Assembly (NCBI RefSeq): GCF_007829885.1
Contig: NZ_VIWW01000001.1
Coordinates: 1,054,001 to 1,118,000, forward strand
DNA length: 64,000 nucleotides
Source of the DNA: Streptomyces brevispora
GTDB lineage: Bacteria; Actinomycetota; Actinomycetes; Streptomycetales; Streptomycetaceae
Direction of reading: 5' to 3'
The notes under the pieces were generated by a model. That model was not told the DNA's origin. It saw only the letters and a list, made by a program, of their open reading frames with translations, and ran no database searches. Positions within the stretch are counted from its first letter, which is position 1. Every line of letters starts with the position of its first letter. This document shows positions 46,039 to 55,321 of the stretch, piece by piece. Made by a program: the position numbers and the translations under genes.

Positions 46039-48708
46039 ATGACCGACCCCGTAGGAAAGCTTCCGAGCGAGCTCGACCAGCTCCCGGACCGCGACCCCGA
46101 GGAGACCGCCGAATGGGCGGCCTCCCTGGATGCCGTCACCAAGGCCGCTGGCCCGCACCGCGCCGCGTATCTGATGCGCCGCTCGCTCCAGCATGCCGAG
46201 GGCGCCGGTCTCGCGCTGCCCAAACTGTTGGAGACCGATTACGTCAACTCCATCCCGACCGCCGCCGAGCCCGCGTTCGACGGCGACCTGGCGATGGAGT
46301 CCCGGATCACCGCCTGGAACCGCTGGAACGCGGCTGCCATGGTCACCCGTGGCTCCCGGCTCGGCGTCGGCGGCCACATCGCCACCTTCGCCTCGGCGGC
46401 CTGGCTGTACGAGACCGGCTTCAACCACTTCTTCCGCGGCAAGGAGGGGGACGGCTCCGGCGACCAGCTCTACATCCAGGGCCACGCCTCCCCCGGTATA
46501 TACGCCCGCGCCTTCCTGGACGGCCGGCTCAGCGAGCAGCATCTCGACAACTTCCGCCAGGAGGCGGGCGGCGAAGGCCTGCCGTCCTACCCGCACCCGC
46601 GGCGGCTGCCCTGGCTGTGGGAGTTCCCCACCGTGTCGATGGGCCTCGGCCCGCTCTCGGCGATCTACCAGGCGCGCTTCAACCGCTACCTGGCCAACCG
46701 CAACATCAAGGACACGTCGAACTCACACGTCTGGGCCTTCCTGGGCGACGGCGAGATGGACGAGCCCGAGTCGACCGCGGCCCTGGCCCTCGCGGCCCGC
46801 GAGCAGCTCGACAACCTGACCTTCGTCATCAACTGCAACCTGCAGCGCCTCGACGGCCCGGTCCGCGCGAACTTCCGCGTGGTCCAGGAGCTGGAGGGCG
46901 CGTTCCGCGGCGCCGGCTGGAACGTCATCAAGACGCTCTGGGGCAGCGCGTGGGACGAGCTGTTCCAGCTCGACACCTCGGGTGCGCTGGTCCGCAGGCT
47001 CCGGGAGGTCCCGGACGCGCAGTTCCAGACGTACGCCACCCGCGACGTCGCGTACATCCGGCAGCACTTCTTCGGCGCCGAGCCCGCGCTCGCCGAGCTG
47101 GCGAAGCTGCTCACCGACGCGAAGATCGCCGAGTGCTTCCACACCTCGCGCGGTGGCCACGAGGCCCGCAAGGTGTACGCGGCGTACAAGGCGGCGGTCG
47201 AGCACAAGGGTGCGCCGACCGTGATCCTCGCGCAGACGGTGAAGGGCTACACGCTCGGCCCGGGCTTCGAGTCGCGCAACGCCAACCACCAGATGAAGAA
47301 GCTCGACGGCAAGCAGTTCCGCGCCATGCGCGACCTGCTGGAGCTGCCGATCCCGGACTCGAAGCTGGACGAGGGCCTGGTGCCCTACGGTCACCCGGGC
47401 GCCGACTCCCCCGAGGTCCGCTACCTCCAGGAGCGCCGTGCCGCCCTCGGCGGCCCCGCCCCGGCCCGCCGGGTGCACGCGGTGGCCCTGCCGCAGCCCG
47501 AGGAGCGTGCGTTCACCGCGCTGAAGAAGGGCTCCGGCAAGCAGGAACTGGCCACCACCATGGCGTTCGTGCGCCTGGCCAAGGACCTGATGCGGGACAA
47601 GGAGACCGGCAAGCGCTGGGTTCCGATCGTCCCCGACGAGGCCCGCACCTTCGGTATGGAGGCGCTGTTCCCGTCGGCCGGCATCTACTCGCCGCTGGGC
47701 CAGACGTACGACCCGGTCGACCGTGACCAGCTGATGTACTACAAGGAAGCCAAGGACGGCCAGGTCCTCAACGAGGGCATCACCGAGGCCGGCGCGATGG
47801 CCGACTTCATCGCCGCGTCCACGTCGTACGCGACGCACGGCGAGCCGATGATCCCGTTCTACATCTTCTACTCGATGTTCGGCTGGCAGCGTACGGGCGA
47901 CCAGTTCTGGCAGCTGGGCGACCAGCTCGGCCGCGGCTTCGTGGTCGGTGCCACGGCGGGCCGTACGACCCTGACGGGCGAGGGCCTCCAGCACGCGGAC
48001 GGCCACTCCCACCTGCTCGCGTCCACGAACCCGGCGTCGCTCAACTACGACCCGGCGTTCGCGTACGAGATCGCGGTGATCGTCCAGGACGGTCTGCGCC
48101 GGATGTACGGCCCCGAGGCCGAGAACGTCTTCTACTACCTGACGGTCTACAACGAGCCGAAGCCGCAGCCCGCGATGCCGGAAGGCATCGAGGAGGGCAT
48201 CATCAAGGGCCTCTACCGGTTCAAGGAGGGCACGCCCGCGAAGGCGGACGCGCCGCGCCTTCAGCTGATGGCCTCCGGTACGGCGATCCACTGGGCCCTG
48301 GAGGCCCAGGAACTGCTGGCCGCGGACTGGGGTGTCACGGCCGACGTCTGGTCCGCGACCTCGTGGGGCGAGCTGCGCCGGGAGGCGCTGGAGTGCGACG
48401 AGGCGCTGCTCCGCGGTGAGCAGCGGGTGCCGTACGTGACCCAGGCGCTGGAAGGCGCACCGGGTCCGGTCCTCGCGGTCAGCGACTGGATGCGCGCGGT
48501 GCCGGACCAGATCAGCCAGTGGGTGGAGCAGGACTGGTCCTCGCTCGGTACGGACGGCTTCGGCCTCTCCGACACCCGCGAGGCGGCCCGCCGCCACTTC
48601 GGCGTCGACCCGCAGTCGGTCACGGTCGCGGCCCTGGCCCAGCTGGCCCGCCGCGGCGAGGTGCCGGCGTCCGTGGTCAAGGAGGCGCGCGAGCGGTACG
48701 GGCTCTGA
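46039..48708 (+). CDS. aceE: pyruvate dehydrogenase E1, homodimeric type
   Basis: Decarboxylates pyruvate with thiamine diphosphate and passes the acetyl group to the E2 lipoyl arm. The 889-residue chain is the single-polypeptide AceE type. The ThDP/Mg site is seen in [11 protein letters not shown]...[11 protein letters not shown], with further family segments [36 protein letters not shown] and [11 protein letters not shown]. The ATG at 46039 follows GGAAGG and opens the [14 protein letters not shown] start. With lpd and sucB it completes the complex within 7 kb. Confidence 0.97.
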   Translation: MTDPVGKLPSELDQLPDRDPEETAEWAASLDAVTKAAGPHRAAYLMRRSLQHAEGAGLALPKLLETDYVNSIPTAAEPAFDGDLAMESRITAWNRWNAAAMVTRGSRLGVGGHIATFASAAWLYETGFNHFFRGKEGDGSGDQLYIQGHASPGIYARAFLDGRLSEQHLDNFRQEAGGEGLPSYPHPRRLPWLWEFPTVSMGLGPLSAIYQARFNRYLANRNIKDTSNSHVWAFLGDGEMDEPESTAALALAAREQLDNLTFVINCNLQRLDGPVRANFRVVQELEGAFRGAGWNVIKTLWGSAWDELFQLDTSGALVRRLREVPDAQFQTYATRDVAYIRQHFFGAEPALAELAKLLTDAKIAECFHTSRGGHEARKVYAAYKAAVEHKGAPTVILAQTVKGYTLGPGFESRNANHQMKKLDGKQFRAMRDLLELPIPDSKLDEGLVPYGHPGADSPEVRYLQERRAALGGPAPARRVHAVALPQPEERAFTALKKGSGKQELATTMAFVRLAKDLMRDKETGKRWVPIVPDEARTFGMEALFPSAGIYSPLGQTYDPVDRDQLMYYKEAKDGQVLNEGITEAGAMADFIAASTSYATHGEPMIPFYIFYSMFGWQRTGDQFWQLGDQLGRGFVVGATAGRTTLTGEGLQHADGHSHLLASTNPASLNYDPAFAYEIAVIVQDGLRRMYGPEAENVFYYLTVYNEPKPQPAMPEGIEEGIIKGLYRFKEGTPAKADAPRLQLMASGTAIHWALEAQELLAADWGVTADVWSATSWGELRREALECDEALLRGEQRVPYVTQALEGAPGPVLAVSDWMRAVPDQISQWVEQDWSSLGTDGFGLSDTREAARRHFGVDPQSVTVAALAQLARRGEVPASVVKEARERYGL

Positions 48709-48716
48709 CGGCCCGC

Positions 48717-48751
48717 AGGACGGGGAGCGGGCCGGACCCGCTCCCCGTCCT
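48717..48751 (+). terminator. terminator after aceE
   Basis: AGGACGGGGAGCGGG and CCCGCTCCCCGTCCT form a perfect 15-nt stem with a CCGGA loop, 9 nt after the aceE stop. The right arm is also the first unit of the tandem repeat described next. Confidence 0.85.
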
Positions 48752-48823
48752 CCGTTTGCGTCCGCCCCGCTCCCCGTCCTCCGCCTGCGTCTGCCCGGCT
48801 CCCGGTCCTCCGCCTGCGTCTGT
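48737..48823 (+). repeat. three tandem copies of a 29-bp unit
   Basis: CCCGCTCCCCGTCCTCCG-type units of 29 nt start at 48737, 48766 and 48795. Copies 1 and 2 differ at about four positions and copy 3 slightly more. The array follows aceE, and its first copy supplies the 3' arm of the terminator. Confidence 0.85.
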
Positions 48824-48906
48824 CCCGCGCCGGCGCGGGTTCTGTCCTCGATCGCCGGACGGGCTCGGTTTTCCCGTCGGCCGCGTACCGCGGCCACAAT
48901 GGCCGC

Positions 48907-49887
48907 ATGCGTGCTGCCCGGCTCATCAGAATGGTGCTGCTCCTGCAGTCCCGCCCCACCATGACCGCCTCCGAGCTCGCCCAGGAGCTGGAGGTGTCGG
49001 AGCGAACGGTCACCCGGGACGCCCAGGCGCTCTCCGAGGCCGGGGTCCCGGTCTACGCGGAGCGGGGGCGGGCGGGCGGGTACCGGCTCGTCGGCGGGTA
49101 CCGCACCCGGCTCACCGGTCTCGCCCGTGACGAGGCCGAGGCGCTCTTCCTCTCCGGCCTGCCCTCCGCGCTGCGCGAGATGGGCCTGGAGGACGCCGCG
49201 TCCGCCGCCCGGCTGAAGGTGTCGGCCGCCCTCCTCCCGTCCTTGCGGAACGCCTCCACCGGTGTCGCCCGGCGCTTCCACCTGGACGCACCCGGCTGGT
49301 ACCGGGAACCGGCCACCCCCGAGCTGCTGCCCGCCGTCGCCGAGGCGGTCTGGGACGACCGGACGGTCCTGGCCCGCTACCGGCGGCCCGGTCAGGACAC
49401 CGAGGTGGAGCGGGAGCTGGCTCCGTACGGGCTCGTGCTCAAGGCCGGGGTCTGGTACCTCTGTGCCCGCGCGGCGGACGACTTCCGGGTGTACCGGATC
49501 GACCGGTTCAGGTCCGTCACCGTGTCGGACACCCGGTTCGTCCGGGACGGGGACTTCGACCTGCCGGGCTTCTGGAACGAGCGCGCGGCGCAGTTCGCCC
49601 GGTCGATCCTGCGTGCCGAGGTGACGCTGCGTCTCTCGGAGGCGGCGGCCGGCCGGCTGCCGCACACCGTGGACCGCGTCGCCGCCCGGGACGCCCTGGC
49701 CGCGGCCGGCCCGCCCGGGGCAGACGGATGGGTCACGGTCACCCTGCCGGTGGAGTCCCTGGACGTCGCGTACGGCCAGCTGCTCTCGCTGGGCCCGGAG
49801 TTGGAGGTCCTGGAGCCGGCCGCGCTGCGGACCCGCTTCGCCGCCGCCGCCGAACGGCTGCACGCGCTCTACCGGCGGCCCCTGTAA
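48907..49887 (+). CDS. WYL-domain transcriptional regulator
   Basis: A 326-residue regulator. The N-terminal HTH (about 5-60) reads RLIRMVLLLQSRPTMTASELAQELEVSERTVTRD, the DeoR-like HTH_11 fold. The middle is a WYL domain (about 140-220) with PYGLVLKAGVWYLCA and YRIDRF. The C-terminal part is the WCX dimerisation region. WYL proteins sense nucleic acids or small molecules; the target here is unknown. The start lacks a strong Shine-Dalgarno. No divergent partner gene is present. Confidence 0.92.
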   Translation: MRAARLIRMVLLLQSRPTMTASELAQELEVSERTVTRDAQALSEAGVPVYAERGRAGGYRLVGGYRTRLTGLARDEAEALFLSGLPSALREMGLEDAASAARLKVSAALLPSLRNASTGVARRFHLDAPGWYREPATPELLPAVAEAVWDDRTVLARYRRPGQDTEVERELAPYGLVLKAGVWYLCARAADDFRVYRIDRFRSVTVSDTRFVRDGDFDLPGFWNERAAQFARSILRAEVTLRLSEAAAGRLPHTVDRVAARDALAAAGPPGADGWVTVTLPVESLDVAYGQLLSLGPELEVLEPAALRTRFAAAAERLHALYRRPL

Positions 49888-49947
49888 GGCGTCGTTCCGG
49901 TGTCTCCGCGTGCGTCGCCCGCTGCCAAGGCCGATGCTGGACCCGTG

Positions 49948-50469
49948 ATGGACGAGACGGAATTCTGGGAGCTCATCGACAGCACCCGCGAGGCCGCCGA
50001 CGGTGACCCCGAGGACCACGCCGACCTGCTCGTCGAACGACTGGTGCAGCGCGATCCCGATTCCGTGCTGGACTTCGCCCGGCACTTCGAGGCCCGCTAC
50101 AACCGCGCGTACCGCTGGGATCTGTGGGGTGCCGCCGCCGTGCTGCTCGGCGGGGCGAGCGACGACGCCTTCGACTACTTCCGCTGCTGGCTGATCGGCC
50201 AGGGCCGGGAGGTCTTCGAGGGCGCCGTGCACGATCCGGACAGCCTCGCCGAGCTCCTCGACGACTTCGACGAGGAGCTCGACGGGGACGCGGAGGAGCT
50301 GGGCTACGCCGCCGACGAGGCGTACGAGCAGCTCACCGGCGTCGTCGCGCCGGATCTCGGGCTGCCGCCCCAGCCCGTCGAGCCGGAGGGCACCCCGTTC
50401 AGCTTCGAGGACGACACGGCGCTGGCCGAGCGCTTCCCGTTGCTCCAGGAGCGGTTCGGCAGCGTCTGA
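49948..50469 (+). CDS. DUF4240 family protein
   Basis: A 173-residue acidic protein starting MDETEFWELIDSTREA, with YRWDLWGAAAVLLGGASDDAFDYFRCWLIGQGREVFE, the typical DUF4240 core. Function unknown; such proteins are frequent in Streptomyces. I chose the ATG at 49948 because the domain begins there; the in-frame start at 49900 adds an Ala/Pro run. It is followed by the remnant of an SDR gene. Confidence 0.85.
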   Translation: MDETEFWELIDSTREAADGDPEDHADLLVERLVQRDPDSVLDFARHFEARYNRAYRWDLWGAAAVLLGGASDDAFDYFRCWLIGQGREVFEGAVHDPDSLAELLDDFDEELDGDAEELGYAADEAYEQLTGVVAPDLGLPPQPVEPEGTPFSFEDDTALAERFPLLQERFGSV

Positions 50470-50496
50470 CCCGTACCGCTCCCGTCCGTTGCCCGG

Positions 50497-50657
50497 TCAG
50501 TAGTGGGTGCCGCCGTCGATGCGGATCTCCGTCCGGTGTTGAACGCCCCGTCCTCGGAGCCGAGCATCTCGACGACGCTCGCCACGGTGTCCGGGCCGGC
50601 GAATCCCTCACCCAGCAGTATGTGTCCACCGTACGCCTTGGTGGCACGTTTTGCCAT
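50497..50657 (-). pseudogene. remnant of a short-chain dehydrogenase/reductase gene (C-terminal end)
   Basis: On the minus strand one frame gives GPDTVASVVEMLGSEDGAFNTG, and after a one-base shift the other gives EIRIDGGTHY followed by a stop. Together this is the standard end of an SDR enzyme (EVAxVVxFLxSEDAxFVTG plus DGG). The Rossmann and catalytic regions are missing upstream, where the sequence runs directly into the TetR promoter region. The neighbouring divergent TetR regulator probably once controlled it. Confidence 0.65.
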
Positions 50658-50717
50658 GCCGTCATTGCGTGCACTCGATCGATGCGGATCGGGCCCGGCC
50701 GGGGTAATCTGCGGGGA

Positions 50718-51347
50718 ATGAGCACCCCTCGGCCGTCACTCACGGAACGCCGCAAGGCCGCGACCCAGCTGGACATCGCGCGCGCGGCCGCCGCGCTCTT
50801 CGCCGAGCGCGGGCCGGACGGCACCACGGCGGAGGACATCGCCCACCGGGCGGGCGTCGCCCTGCGTACCTTCTACCGCCATTTCCGCTCGAAGCAGGAC
50901 GCGGTGGGGCCGCTGCTCACCGGCGGCGCCGAGCACTGGCAGGCGCTGCTCGAAGCGGCCGAGCCGGGCGCCCCGCTCGCCGGGGTGCTGGAACGGGCGG
51001 TCAAGGACGCGCTGAGTCCGGGCGACGAGCACGCCACGGAGCAGCTCGGCCAGACCCGCGGGCTGCTGCGGGCGGCGCAGGGCGATCCGGCGCTGCGGGC
51101 CGTCTGGTACCGGGTCAACCAGGATTCGGAGGAGCGGCTGCTGCCGGTGCTGACCCGGCTGGCGGGCGACGGGGCGGACCCGCTGGAGATCCGGCTCGCC
51201 GCCGCGGCCGCCACGGACGCGGTGCGGGTCGCGCTGGAGACATGGGCGGGCACGGACGCCCCGACGACCGGGGCCGGCTCGCCCGCCGACCTCGCGGTGC
51301 GCTGTCTGCACGAACTCACCGGCGGGATGCGGCTGTTCAGGGCCTGA
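50718..51347 (+). CDS. TetR-family transcriptional regulator
   Basis: A 209-residue repressor. The N-terminal HTH (about 12-58) has RKAATQLDIARAAAALFAERGPDGTTAEDIAHRAGVALRTFYRHF split over helices 1-4. The ligand domain is helical and variable. RBS GCGGGGAA precedes the ATG. The only divergent gene is the dead SDR fragment, so its local target seems lost and it may now regulate elsewhere. Confidence 0.92.
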   Translation: MSTPRPSLTERRKAATQLDIARAAAALFAERGPDGTTAEDIAHRAGVALRTFYRHFRSKQDAVGPLLTGGAEHWQALLEAAEPGAPLAGVLERAVKDALSPGDEHATEQLGQTRGLLRAAQGDPALRAVWYRVNQDSEERLLPVLTRLAGDGADPLEIRLAAAAATDAVRVALETWAGTDAPTTGAGSPADLAVRCLHELTGGMRLFRA

Positions 51348-51372
51348 GCGGAGGACCTGGGCGGCGAGCCGC

Positions 51373-51900
51373 TCAAGGAGCGAGCGAGCGCCCCATCAGT
51401 ACATCGTCGGCATACCGCCCGCCCAGGAAGAACTCACCGGGCAGCACTCCCTCGACGACGAACCCCTCCGACGTGTACAGCGCACGCGCGGGCGTGTTGT
51501 GCCCGAGCACCCGCAGCGTCATCCGGTTCGCGCCCTGGCTCCGCGCCACCGCCATCGCCGCCCGCAGCAGCCCCCTGGCGATCCCCCGGCCGCGGGCCCA
51601 GTCGGCCACGGCCAGGCCCTGTATCTGGCGTACGTGCGCATTGCAGGCCAGCGGGGTCGGCGGGACCAGCCTGAGGTACCCGGCCGGCCGTACTACGCCC
51701 GCCCCGTCCCGCGCCTCGGCCACCAGGAAGTCCTGCGGCCGGTGGTTGTCGTCGAAGAACGGCGCGTACGGCGGCTGCGGCATCGGCGACACGGCGTGCA
51801 GCGTCGACCAGGTGGCGCGGTCGAGTTCACCGAGAGCGGCTTCGTCGGAGAGGACCGAGGGACGGACGGTGTGGGCCGGATGCGCTTGGATCTCGGACAT
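51373..51900 (-). CDS. GNAT-family N-acetyltransferase
   Basis: A 175-residue acetyltransferase. The acetyl-CoA motif is visible in IQGLAVADWARGRGIARGLLRAAM (motif A), followed by NRMTLRVLGHNTPARALYTSEGFVVEG (motif B). The substrate is unknown. The start ATG at 51900 opens the family-like N-terminus; the divergent epimerase-like gene begins 54 nt away. Confidence 0.9.
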   Translation of the reverse strand: MSEIQAHPAHTVRPSVLSDEAALGELDRATWSTLHAVSPMPQPPYAPFFDDNHRPQDFLVAEARDGAGVVRPAGYLRLVPPTPLACNAHVRQIQGLAVADWARGRGIARGLLRAAMAVARSQGANRMTLRVLGHNTPARALYTSEGFVVEGVLPGEFFLGGRYADDVLMGRSLAP

Positions 51901-51954
51901 GCGCGCAACTGTGCCACGCCTCCCCCGCCGCGTTCGTACGGCAGGATGGGTCCC

Positions 51955-52854
51955 ATGCCGCACTCCCGTATTGCCGTCACCGGATCGACCGGACTCATCG
52001 GAGCGGCGCTGGTGCGCTCGCTGCGGACCGACGGGCACGAGGTGGTCCGGCTGGTCCGGCACCCGGCCCGGTCCGGGGACGAGGTGGAGTGGGACCCGAA
52101 GCGGGGTTACGTCGACGTGGCCGGGCTGGTGGGCTGCGACGCCGTCGTCCATCTCGCCGGGGCCGGGGTCGGCGACCACCGCTGGACCGAGGCGTACAAG
52201 CGGGAGATCCGGGACAGCCGGGTGCTGGGCACCGCCGCGATCGCGGACGCCGTCGCCTCGCTCGACACACCGCCGAAGGTGCTGCTGTCCGGGTCCGCGA
52301 TCGGCTACTACGGCGACACCGGGGACCGGGCGGTCGACGAGAGCGCGCCGCCCGGCGACGGGTTCCTGCCGTCGGTGTGCGTGGAGTGGGAAGCGGCCAC
52401 CGCCGCCGCGGAGGAGGCCGGGGTGCGGACCGTGCACGCCCGCACCGGGCTGGTCGTCGCCCGGGAGGGCGGGGCCTGGGGCCGGCTCTTCCCGCTCTTC
52501 CGGGCGGGGCTCGGCGGACGGCTGGGCAACGGGCAGCAGTACTGGAGCTTCATCGCGCTGCACGACCACATCGCGGCCATGCGGCACATCCTCGACACCC
52601 CGGAGCTGTCCGGGGCGGTGAACCTGACCGGCCCCGACCCCGTCACCAACGGCGAGGTGACGGCGGCGATGGGCCGGGTGCTGCACCGGCCGACCCTCTT
52701 CACCGCGCCCGCTCCGGCGCTGCGGATCGCCCTGGGCGACTTCGCGGAGGATGTGCTGGGCAGTCAGCGGGTGCTGCCGGGGCGGCTGCTGGACGCGGGA
52801 TTCTCGTTCGCCTTCCCCGGGATCGACGCCGCCATCCACGCGGCGCTGCGCTGA
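51955..52854 (+). CDS. SDR39U1/TIGR01777-family NAD-dependent epimerase-like protein
   Basis: A 299-residue protein with the extended SDR fold. It starts with the nucleotide loop VTGSTGLIGAALV (about residues 6-18), has DAVVHLAGAGVGDHRW, then SGSAIGYYGDTGDRAVDE with a Tyr, and a C-terminal DUF1731-like part (RVLPGRLLDAGFSFAFPGID). It belongs to the YfcH/SulA-like group, whose function is poorly known. There is no strong RBS and only short upstream space after the divergent promoter, so the mRNA may be leaderless. Confidence 0.9.
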   Translation: MPHSRIAVTGSTGLIGAALVRSLRTDGHEVVRLVRHPARSGDEVEWDPKRGYVDVAGLVGCDAVVHLAGAGVGDHRWTEAYKREIRDSRVLGTAAIADAVASLDTPPKVLLSGSAIGYYGDTGDRAVDESAPPGDGFLPSVCVEWEAATAAAEEAGVRTVHARTGLVVAREGGAWGRLFPLFRAGLGGRLGNGQQYWSFIALHDHIAAMRHILDTPELSGAVNLTGPDPVTNGEVTAAMGRVLHRPTLFTAPAPALRIALGDFAEDVLGSQRVLPGRLLDAGFSFAFPGIDAAIHAALR

Positions 52855-53112
52855 TCCGGAGCCCGCTCCGGGGCACCGCACCGGGCCGGCCGCGGGAAAC
52901 CGGAGATCCCGGACCCCACGAGCCCCGGCGACGCCAGGAACCCCACCCGTCCGTGAATGCGGACGGATGTGCGACCCCATGCACCGGTGCCCCGGTACGC
53001 GCGACTGCGCCGATATCCGGCCGCACTCCTACCCTCATGACGAACTCGCGCATTCCGGTGGCCCGTTGAGGGCAAAACCCTCCCACCATTTGCGCCGACT
53101 CGGGGAGGGCAC

Positions 53113-54474
53113 GTGCTCAGCACGGCACACCACGCGGACGTCGTCATCATCGGGGCCGGGATCGCCGGACTGTCAGCGGCCCACCAACTGACCAGTGCGG
53201 GAGTGAGCGTCAGCGTCCTGGAAGCCGGCCCCCGGGTCGGCGGCCGGATGATGACCGAGGAGGTCGATGGATTCCGGCTCGACCGCATCGGCCCGCTCCT
53301 CAACACCTCGTATCCGGAGCTGTACGCGACACCGGGGCTCCGCGGGCTCGTCCTGCGGAACTTCGCCCCCGGCGTGCTCGTCCACAGCGAGGGCCGCCGC
53401 CACCGGACCGGCGAGATACGGAGCACACGGGGCGCGCGCAACCCCCGGGGTGCGCTCAAGGCGGCGCGCGCCCTCGCGAGCGCCCCCAGGGCACCGCTGG
53501 GAGGGCCCCTCGGCGGGTCCATCACCGGGGTCATGGGCAGCGCGATCGACCAGGCCCGGCTCGGCGCGGCGCTGTACCGCCTCGCCGCCACCCCCCGGGC
53601 CCGCGTCCTGGCCCGGCCCGAACGGACCGCGCTCGAAGCCCTGTCCGGCCGCGGCCTGCCCTCCCGTACGCTCAACGGCTTCGTGCGCCCGCTGCTCACC
53701 GCGCTGCTCAGCGACCCCGAACTCACCACGTCCAGCCGGTGCGCCGATCTCGCCCTGCGCAGCTATGCGAGCGGCAGGCTCTGCGTACCGTCGGGAGGTT
53801 CGGGGACGCTGCCCGAACTGCTGGCGGCGGCGCTGCCGCCAGGCACCGTACGGACGGGTGTGCATGTCGTGTCCGCCGACATCACCTCGGTACGCACCAA
53901 GGAGCACGGCGAACTCGGCTGCCGCTCACTGCTGCTGGCCACCGGCGCGGGCGCCGCCGCCGAACTGCTGCCCGGTCTGCGGGTGCCGTCCTTCCGCCCG
54001 GTGACGGTGCTTCACCACACCGCGCCCGCTCCCCCGCCGACCGGCGCATCACTGGTGCTGGACGCCGACCGCGCCGGCCCGGTCGCGCACACCGCGGTGA
54101 TGAGCGAGGTCGATCCCGCGCGCGCCCCGCACGGCCGGACCCTGATCAGCTCGACGGTGCTCGGCACTCCACCGGCCGATCTGGACCGCGCGGTCCGCGC
54201 CCATCTCGCCGCGCTCCACGGCACACCCACCGACGACTGGGAGCTGCTGGCCGTCCACCACGACCCGGAGGCGGTGCCCGCGATGGAAGCCCCGCACGAC
54301 CCGCACCGCCCGGTCCGGCTGCTCGCGGGCCTGTACGTGTGCGGCGACCACCGCGACACGAGCACGGTCCAGGGGGCCCTGTTCTCGGCCCGCCGGGCCG
54401 CCGGGGCGATCCTCACCGACCTGGGCGTACGGCCCGGGTACGGAAGCGCCGCAACACTCCCCCGGGCCGCTTAG
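53113..54474 (+). CDS. FAD-dependent amine oxidase/protoporphyrinogen oxidase-like protein
   Basis: A 453-residue flavoprotein. The FAD-binding motif VVIIGAGIAGLSAAHQL is at residues 10-26, followed by VLEAGPRVGGRM, and the C-terminal flavin motif GLYVCGDHRDTSTVQGALFSGRRAA-like appears at about 412-437. Start is GTG after GGGAGGG. The TAG stop lies inside the left terminal inverted repeat of the IS1380-type element, so the last residues may have been altered by the insertion, though the protein looks complete. Substrate unknown. Confidence 0.85.
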   Translation: MLSTAHHADVVIIGAGIAGLSAAHQLTSAGVSVSVLEAGPRVGGRMMTEEVDGFRLDRIGPLLNTSYPELYATPGLRGLVLRNFAPGVLVHSEGRRHRTGEIRSTRGARNPRGALKAARALASAPRAPLGGPLGGSITGVMGSAIDQARLGAALYRLAATPRARVLARPERTALEALSGRGLPSRTLNGFVRPLLTALLSDPELTTSSRCADLALRSYASGRLCVPSGGSGTLPELLAAALPPGTVRTGVHVVSADITSVRTKEHGELGCRSLLLATGAGAAAELLPGLRVPSFRPVTVLHHTAPAPPPTGASLVLDADRAGPVAHTAVMSEVDPARAPHGRTLISSTVLGTPPADLDRAVRAHLAALHGTPTDDWELLAVHHDPEAVPAMEAPHDPHRPVRLLAGLYVCGDHRDTSTVQGALFSARRAAGAILTDLGVRPGYGSAATLPRAA

Positions 54475-54487
54475 CCTCAATCCACCG
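54469..54487 (+). repeat. left terminal inverted repeat, IS1380 type
   Basis: GCTTAGCCTCAATCCACCG pairs, inverted, with the right end at 62730-62748 and with a third copy at 60828-60848. The first bases contain the TAG stop of the preceding oxidoreductase gene. Confidence 0.75.
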
Positions 54488-54521
54488 AGTGATGGTTCGT
54501 CCAGTGCCTGGACATGAAAGT

Positions 54522-54593
54522 GGAGATGCACTCTGACCTGGGAAAATAGGAGTTCTCTAGGCTTCTACTCAACCAGTTCGGAGGTGCATCTCC
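54522..54593 (+). promoter_or_regulatory. start-codon hairpin of the left IS1380 copy
   Basis: GGAGATGCAC (54522-54531) is the exact complement of GTGCATCTCC (54584-54593), with a 52-nt loop containing TGACCTGGGAA. The 3' arm takes in the end of the GGAGG ribosome-binding site and stops 3 nt before the ATG. A differently sequenced but equally placed pair exists in the second IS1380 copy. Such folds typically stop read-through transcripts from expressing transposase. Confidence 0.6.
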
Positions 54594-54596
54594 GGG

Positions 54597-54684
54597 ATGC
54601 ATTCTTCCACGCCGTCAGTTGCGGTGTCCGCTGTGTTCGATGCCCCGAACCTGATCGCGCATGCCGGACTCGTCCCGCTCGCCG
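54597..54684 (+). pseudogene. IS1380-type transposase, N-terminal fragment
   Basis: Starts MHSSTPSVAVSAVFDAPNL and reads to about AGLVPL, matching the first 28 residues of the copy at 60719 (VSAAFDDRNLIAYAGLVPV). Past about 54680 the frame is antisense of an IS3 orfA, so the gene is cut there. The matching C-terminal part is at 61463-62584. Confidence 0.75.
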
Positions 54685-54842
54685 GCGTCGGCCTCGGCCT
54701 GCCGGATCCAGTTGCGCAGGGCCTCGTGATGCACGCCGAGCTCATCGGCCATACGGCGGATCACGGGCTTCGGCTCGGCCGCGCGGTACATCCGCACCGC
54801 ACGCTCACGCAATTCCAGCGGGTATTTCCTCGGGGCAGGCAT
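54615..54842 (-). pseudogene. IS3-family orfA fragment
   Basis: From the ATG at 54842 the frame reads MPAPRKYPLELRERAVRMYR, ADELGVHHEALRNWIRQAE and ADAGERD, the helix-turn-helix half of IS3 orfA transposase subunits. At about 54680 homology stops and the frame runs into the IS1380 fragment, so the leucine-zipper half and orfB are absent. The short DNA before it (54843-54880) resembles an IS3 end. Non-functional remnant. Confidence 0.75.
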
Positions 54843-54880
54843 CGTCTGGGTTCCTCTCATGAGACCCATCTGACCTGCTG

Positions 54881-55321
54881 TCACCTTTCCCCGCATCTCG
54901 GGGGAACCTCAGGCTGCCGCATGGGTAGCAGTCTGCGCAGTCCCGGCGTCACCGCCAGCAGGAAAAACCACAGGCCAAGCGCCATCGCCACTGCGGCCCC
55001 GACGGTCATCCAGATGTCATGCAGTGGTCGTGTGGCCAGTTCCTCGGCGAGCCGCCGTCGCCAGCTCATCCCGGGCTGGTCTGCCCGCACCGAGACCACG
55101 TCGTACAGGAGCAGCCCAATGGCTGCGACGGACAGCAGCGCCACAATGGCTGCCGGGATCCGCCGTGCGGACCAGAAGCGGCGCGCCGGCCGGCCCGCTC
55201 TATGGACTGCTGCCGTCGTGCCCTTGCCTGGGGGATTGCCCGCGGACGTAGTTGCCTGTCCCGTACCGGGGGGAATGTCGCCATCGCCGCCGGTCGGCTG
55301 CCGCCAGGTGTTCGCGCTCAT
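54881..55321 (-). CDS. DUF6286-type membrane protein of Asp23 clusters
   Basis: A 146-residue protein with a Gly/Pro/Thr-rich cytoplasmic N-terminus, then two transmembrane helices (about 55-73 and 107-125) with RRIPAAIVALLSVAAIGLLLYD and a basic C-terminus. This matches my memory of the DUF6286 proteins encoded beside Asp23/Gls24 alkaline-shock genes in Streptomyces. GGGAGAG precedes the ATG at 55321. It is directly coupled (TGAGATGA) to an Asp23-like C-terminal fragment upstream, supporting the assignment. Confidence 0.75.
   Translation of the reverse strand: MSANTWRQPTGGDGDIPPGTGQATTSAGNPPGKGTTAAVHRAGRPARRFWSARRIPAAIVALLSVAAIGLLLYDVVSVRADQPGMSWRRRLAEELATRPLHDIWMTVGAAVAMALGLWFFLLAVTPGLRRLLPMRQPEVPPRCGER

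Noticed and set aside
48737..48823. CRISPR array
   Set aside because: The three 29-nt units are directly adjacent with no spacers; no cas genes are nearby.
46723..50232. 1169-codon open frame on the minus strand
   Set aside because: Runs antisense through aceE, the WYL gene and the DUF4240 gene. Such long antisense frames are common at this GC content; no motif or start signal supports it.
53037..53069. Ten-codon frame MTNSRIPVAR before the oxidoreductase gene as a leader peptide
   Set aside because: No ribosome-binding site, no regulatory codon bias, and the TACCCT box just before it would place the transcription start inside the frame.
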